A stretch of DNA of 64,000 nt. Origin: Marivita sp046592965 (GTDB lineage Bacteria; Pseudomonadota; Alphaproteobacteria; Rhodobacterales; Rhodobacteraceae). The notes below the pieces were generated by a model, which searched no databases, was not told the DNA's origin, and worked only from the letters and a program-made list of their open reading frames with translations. The stretch spans positions 310,001 to 374,000 of the forward strand of contig NZ_JBISBV010000003.1 in the NCBI RefSeq assembly GCF_046592965.1, read 5' to 3'. Position numbers and translations under genes: made by a program. This document shows positions 62,477 through 64,000 of this stretch, one piece after another (the stretch's first letter is position 1; the number at the start of each line of letters is the position of its first letter).

Positions 62477-63481
62477 ATGACACCGCTAATTGACCCGTTC
62501 CAGCGCGCCATCGACTACTTGCGTGTTTCCGTCACCGACCGCTGCGATTTCCGCTGCGTCTATTGCATGTCGGAAAACATGACGTTTCTGCCCAAGAAAG
62601 AGCTTCTCACCCTCGAGGAACTCGATCGCATGTGCTCGACCTTCGTGCGACTGGGCGTCGAGAAACTGCGCATCACCGGCGGAGAGCCGCTGGTCCGGCG
62701 CGACATCATGACGTTTTTCCGCGCCATGACGCGCCATCTCGAGGCCGGCACCCTCAAGGAATTGACCCTGACGACAAACGGTTCACAACTGACGCGGTTT
62801 GCAGACCAACTGTCTGACGCAGGCGTGCGCCGCGTCAACATCTCGCTGGATACGCTGGACGAGGGCAAATTCGCCGACGTCACGCGCTGGGGACGCTTGC
62901 CGCAGGTGCTCAAGGGCATCGATGCGGCTCAAAATGCCGGATTGCGGGTCAAGATCAACGCGGTTGCGCTCAAAGGCTTCAACGAGGATGAACTGTTCAC
63001 CCTCACTGAATGGTGCGCCGCGCGAGACATGGACCTGACGTTCATCGAAGTCATGCCGATGGGCGATATCGGCAACGAGGACCGGCTTGGCCAGTACTGG
63101 AAGCTCAGCGACTTGCGCGACGATCTGCGCGCGCGATATACCCTGACCGACCTGCCCGAGCGTACAGGCGGCCCGGCCCGGTATGTGCGGATTGAGGAAA
63201 CCGGCCAGAAGATCGGCTTCATCACACCGCTGACGCATAATTTCTGCGAAAGCTGCAACCGCGTGCGCCTGACATGCACGGGCGAATTGTTCATGTGTCT
63301 TGGTCAAGAAGACAACGCCGACCTGCGCAGTGCGCTGCGCAACCATCCTGACAGCGACGCGCCGTTGGAAGCCGCAATTCGCGCCGCCATTGCGCTGAAA
63401 CCCAAGGGGCACGATTTCGACTATTCGCGCCAGTCGGTGGATGGCCGCGTCTCTCGCCACATGAGCCACACTGGCGGCTGA
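62477..63481 (+). CDS. moaA: GTP 3',8-cyclase (molybdenum cofactor synthesis protein A)
   Basis: 334-residue radical-SAM enzyme of the first step of molybdopterin synthesis. Radical-SAM cluster CDFRCVYC near residue 20; the second [4Fe-4S] in FCESCNRVRLTCTG; conserved C-terminal Gly-Gly (ending SHTGG). The start at ATG 62477 gives LIDPFQRAIDYLRVSVTDRC; an in-frame ATG at 62459 is the alternative. Cofactor supply links it functionally to the XdhC/MoCF genes at 5.4-7.4 kb. Confidence 0.95.
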   Translation: MTPLIDPFQRAIDYLRVSVTDRCDFRCVYCMSENMTFLPKKELLTLEELDRMCSTFVRLGVEKLRITGGEPLVRRDIMTFFRAMTRHLEAGTLKELTLTTNGSQLTRFADQLSDAGVRRVNISLDTLDEGKFADVTRWGRLPQVLKGIDAAQNAGLRVKINAVALKGFNEDELFTLTEWCAARDMDLTFIEVMPMGDIGNEDRLGQYWKLSDLRDDLRARYTLTDLPERTGGPARYVRIEETGQKIGFITPLTHNFCESCNRVRLTCTGELFMCLGQEDNADLRSALRNHPDSDAPLEAAIRAAIALKPKGHDFDYSRQSVDGRVSRHMSHTGG

Positions 63482-63495
63482 GGTGTGCGCAACCA

Positions 63496-63553
63496 GGGGC
63501 TCCGCCCCTCGGCCAATGGCCTCACCCCGAGGTATTTTGGCCCGAAGAAACCC
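63496..63553 (+). repeat. REP-like intergenic element, copy C
   Basis: Hairpin GGGGC-tcc-GCCCC (63496-63508), overlapping stem CCTCGG / CCGAGG (63507-63532), then a core GAGGTATTTTGGCCC ending AAGAAACCC. It follows moaA in the convergent gap to anmK. The gap 63482-63769 is otherwise without a gene. Confidence 0.72.
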
Positions 63554-63697
63554 TTTGTTAAGCTTAACGTGCCAGCATGACCGGTGCGGTACAGGCCGAG
63601 GGGCCGATGGCCGTGCCCGAAGAAGCCTCTGGCACACACCAGCACGCTTCATGCCCGTCACGTCACTCGCGTGGCGGGCATTCCTTTAGATCACCCC

Positions 63698-63731
63698 GGT
63701 TTCTTTGGGCTGCAAATACCTCCGCCGGAGG
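63698..63731 (-). repeat. REP-like intergenic element, copy D
   Basis: Minus-oriented copy facing copy C: core GGAGGTATTTGCAGCCC then AAAGAAACC with a short hairpin CCTCC-gcc-GGAGG (63719-63731). It stands just 3' of the anmK stop on the minus strand. Confidence 0.68.
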
Positions 63732-63769
63732 CTCCGACATGTGCAAACCGCGCAAACCATCGGCAGGCC

Positions 63770-64000
63770 TCACACCCTCGACACCTGCCCGCCCCCGACC
63801 GGTGCGCGCACGCCCGTGGTGCCGGGGGCCGAGGTTGGCATGCCCCGCAGGACGCGCACCGCCAGATAGGCGAAGGCTTGCGCTTCCAGCATGTCGCCAT
63901 CCAGACCGACGGCTTCGACAGGCTCCACCGCGCAATCGAGGGCGGTGGCCAGCATCGCCATCATCACCTGATTGTGCCGCCCGCCGCCGGTGACAAGCAA
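63770..64000 (-). CDS. anmK: Anhydro-N-acetylmuramic acid kinase, C-terminal part (window edge)
   Basis: Last ~76 residues of AnmK, which phosphorylates 1,6-anhydroMurNAc during peptidoglycan recycling. LLVTGGGRHN-type motif, AVGLDGDMLEAQAFAYLAVRVLRG and TSAPGTTGVR are diagnostic of the family C-terminus. The gene starts beyond the window, so the 5' end shown is the edge, not a start codon. Peptidoglycan recycling complements glmU-glmS nearby. Confidence 0.9.
   Translation of the reverse strand: MLVTGGGRHNQVMMAMLATALDCAVEPVEAVGLDGDMLEAQAFAYLAVRVLRGMPTSAPGTTGVRAPVGGGQVSRV

Overview
The window looks like a chromosome segment of an alphaproteobacterium of the Rhodobacteraceae (Roseobacter group). 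Supporting signs are high GC, the family-specific small genes DUF5333 and DUF5337, a single-cysteine DksA, a long NuoE carrying a helix-hairpin-helix tail, a DUF2927 lipoprotein, and a nuo operon interleaved with accessory genes and followed by birA-coaX-rnj. Genes are densely packed. I saw no tRNA, rRNA, CRISPR array, prophage or insertion sequence.

Regions. 1-3.8 kb: the end of an assimilatory sulfate reduction operon (sulfite reductase, cysH, DUF934), then fpr. 3.9-5.4 kb: an acidic Ala-rich membrane-anchored protein divergent from infC, whose apparent start codon is AUA. 5.4-9.2 kb: MoCF and XdhC/CoxF-type molybdoenzyme maturation genes, a FAD monooxygenase and dksA. 9.3-15.8 kb: a MoxR ATPase, an rRNA-methyltransferase-like gene, a DUF2927 lipoprotein, a 55-residue membrane protein, a VWA (CoxE-like) protein, osmC and an M48 protease. 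15.9-23.6 kb: alkC, an SDR, an orphan gene, prfC, a glycosyltransferase and a DEAD-box helicase. 23.7-27.6 kb: birA-coaX-rnj-gph on the minus strand. 27.7-46.7 kb: the complete 14-gene complex I operon nuoA to nuoN on the minus strand, with nine extra genes between the subunits. 47-57.4 kb: an SDR, then a minus-strand leucine/isovalerate catabolic operon (ivd, acyl-CoA synthetase, both methylcrotonyl-CoA carboxylase subunits, a GST, HMG-CoA lyase, enoyl-CoA hydratase) with small secreted or membrane genes interspersed. 57.5-64 kb: creA, a HAD phosphatase, glmU-glmS for UDP-GlcNAc synthesis, a lipoprotein, moaA, and the C-terminal end of anmK.

The most notable content is: (1) the nine nuo-embedded accessory genes, including a 57-residue two-helix protein translationally coupled to nuoC and nuoD, and a helix-hairpin-helix module duplicated between NuoE and its neighbour; (2) the AUA start of infC; (3) a family of hairpin-plus-core intergenic repeats, four of whose six copies lie at the three tail-to-tail gene junctions that contain such a repeat; and (4) CoxD/CoxE/CoxF-like maturation genes with no molybdoenzyme structural genes in view.
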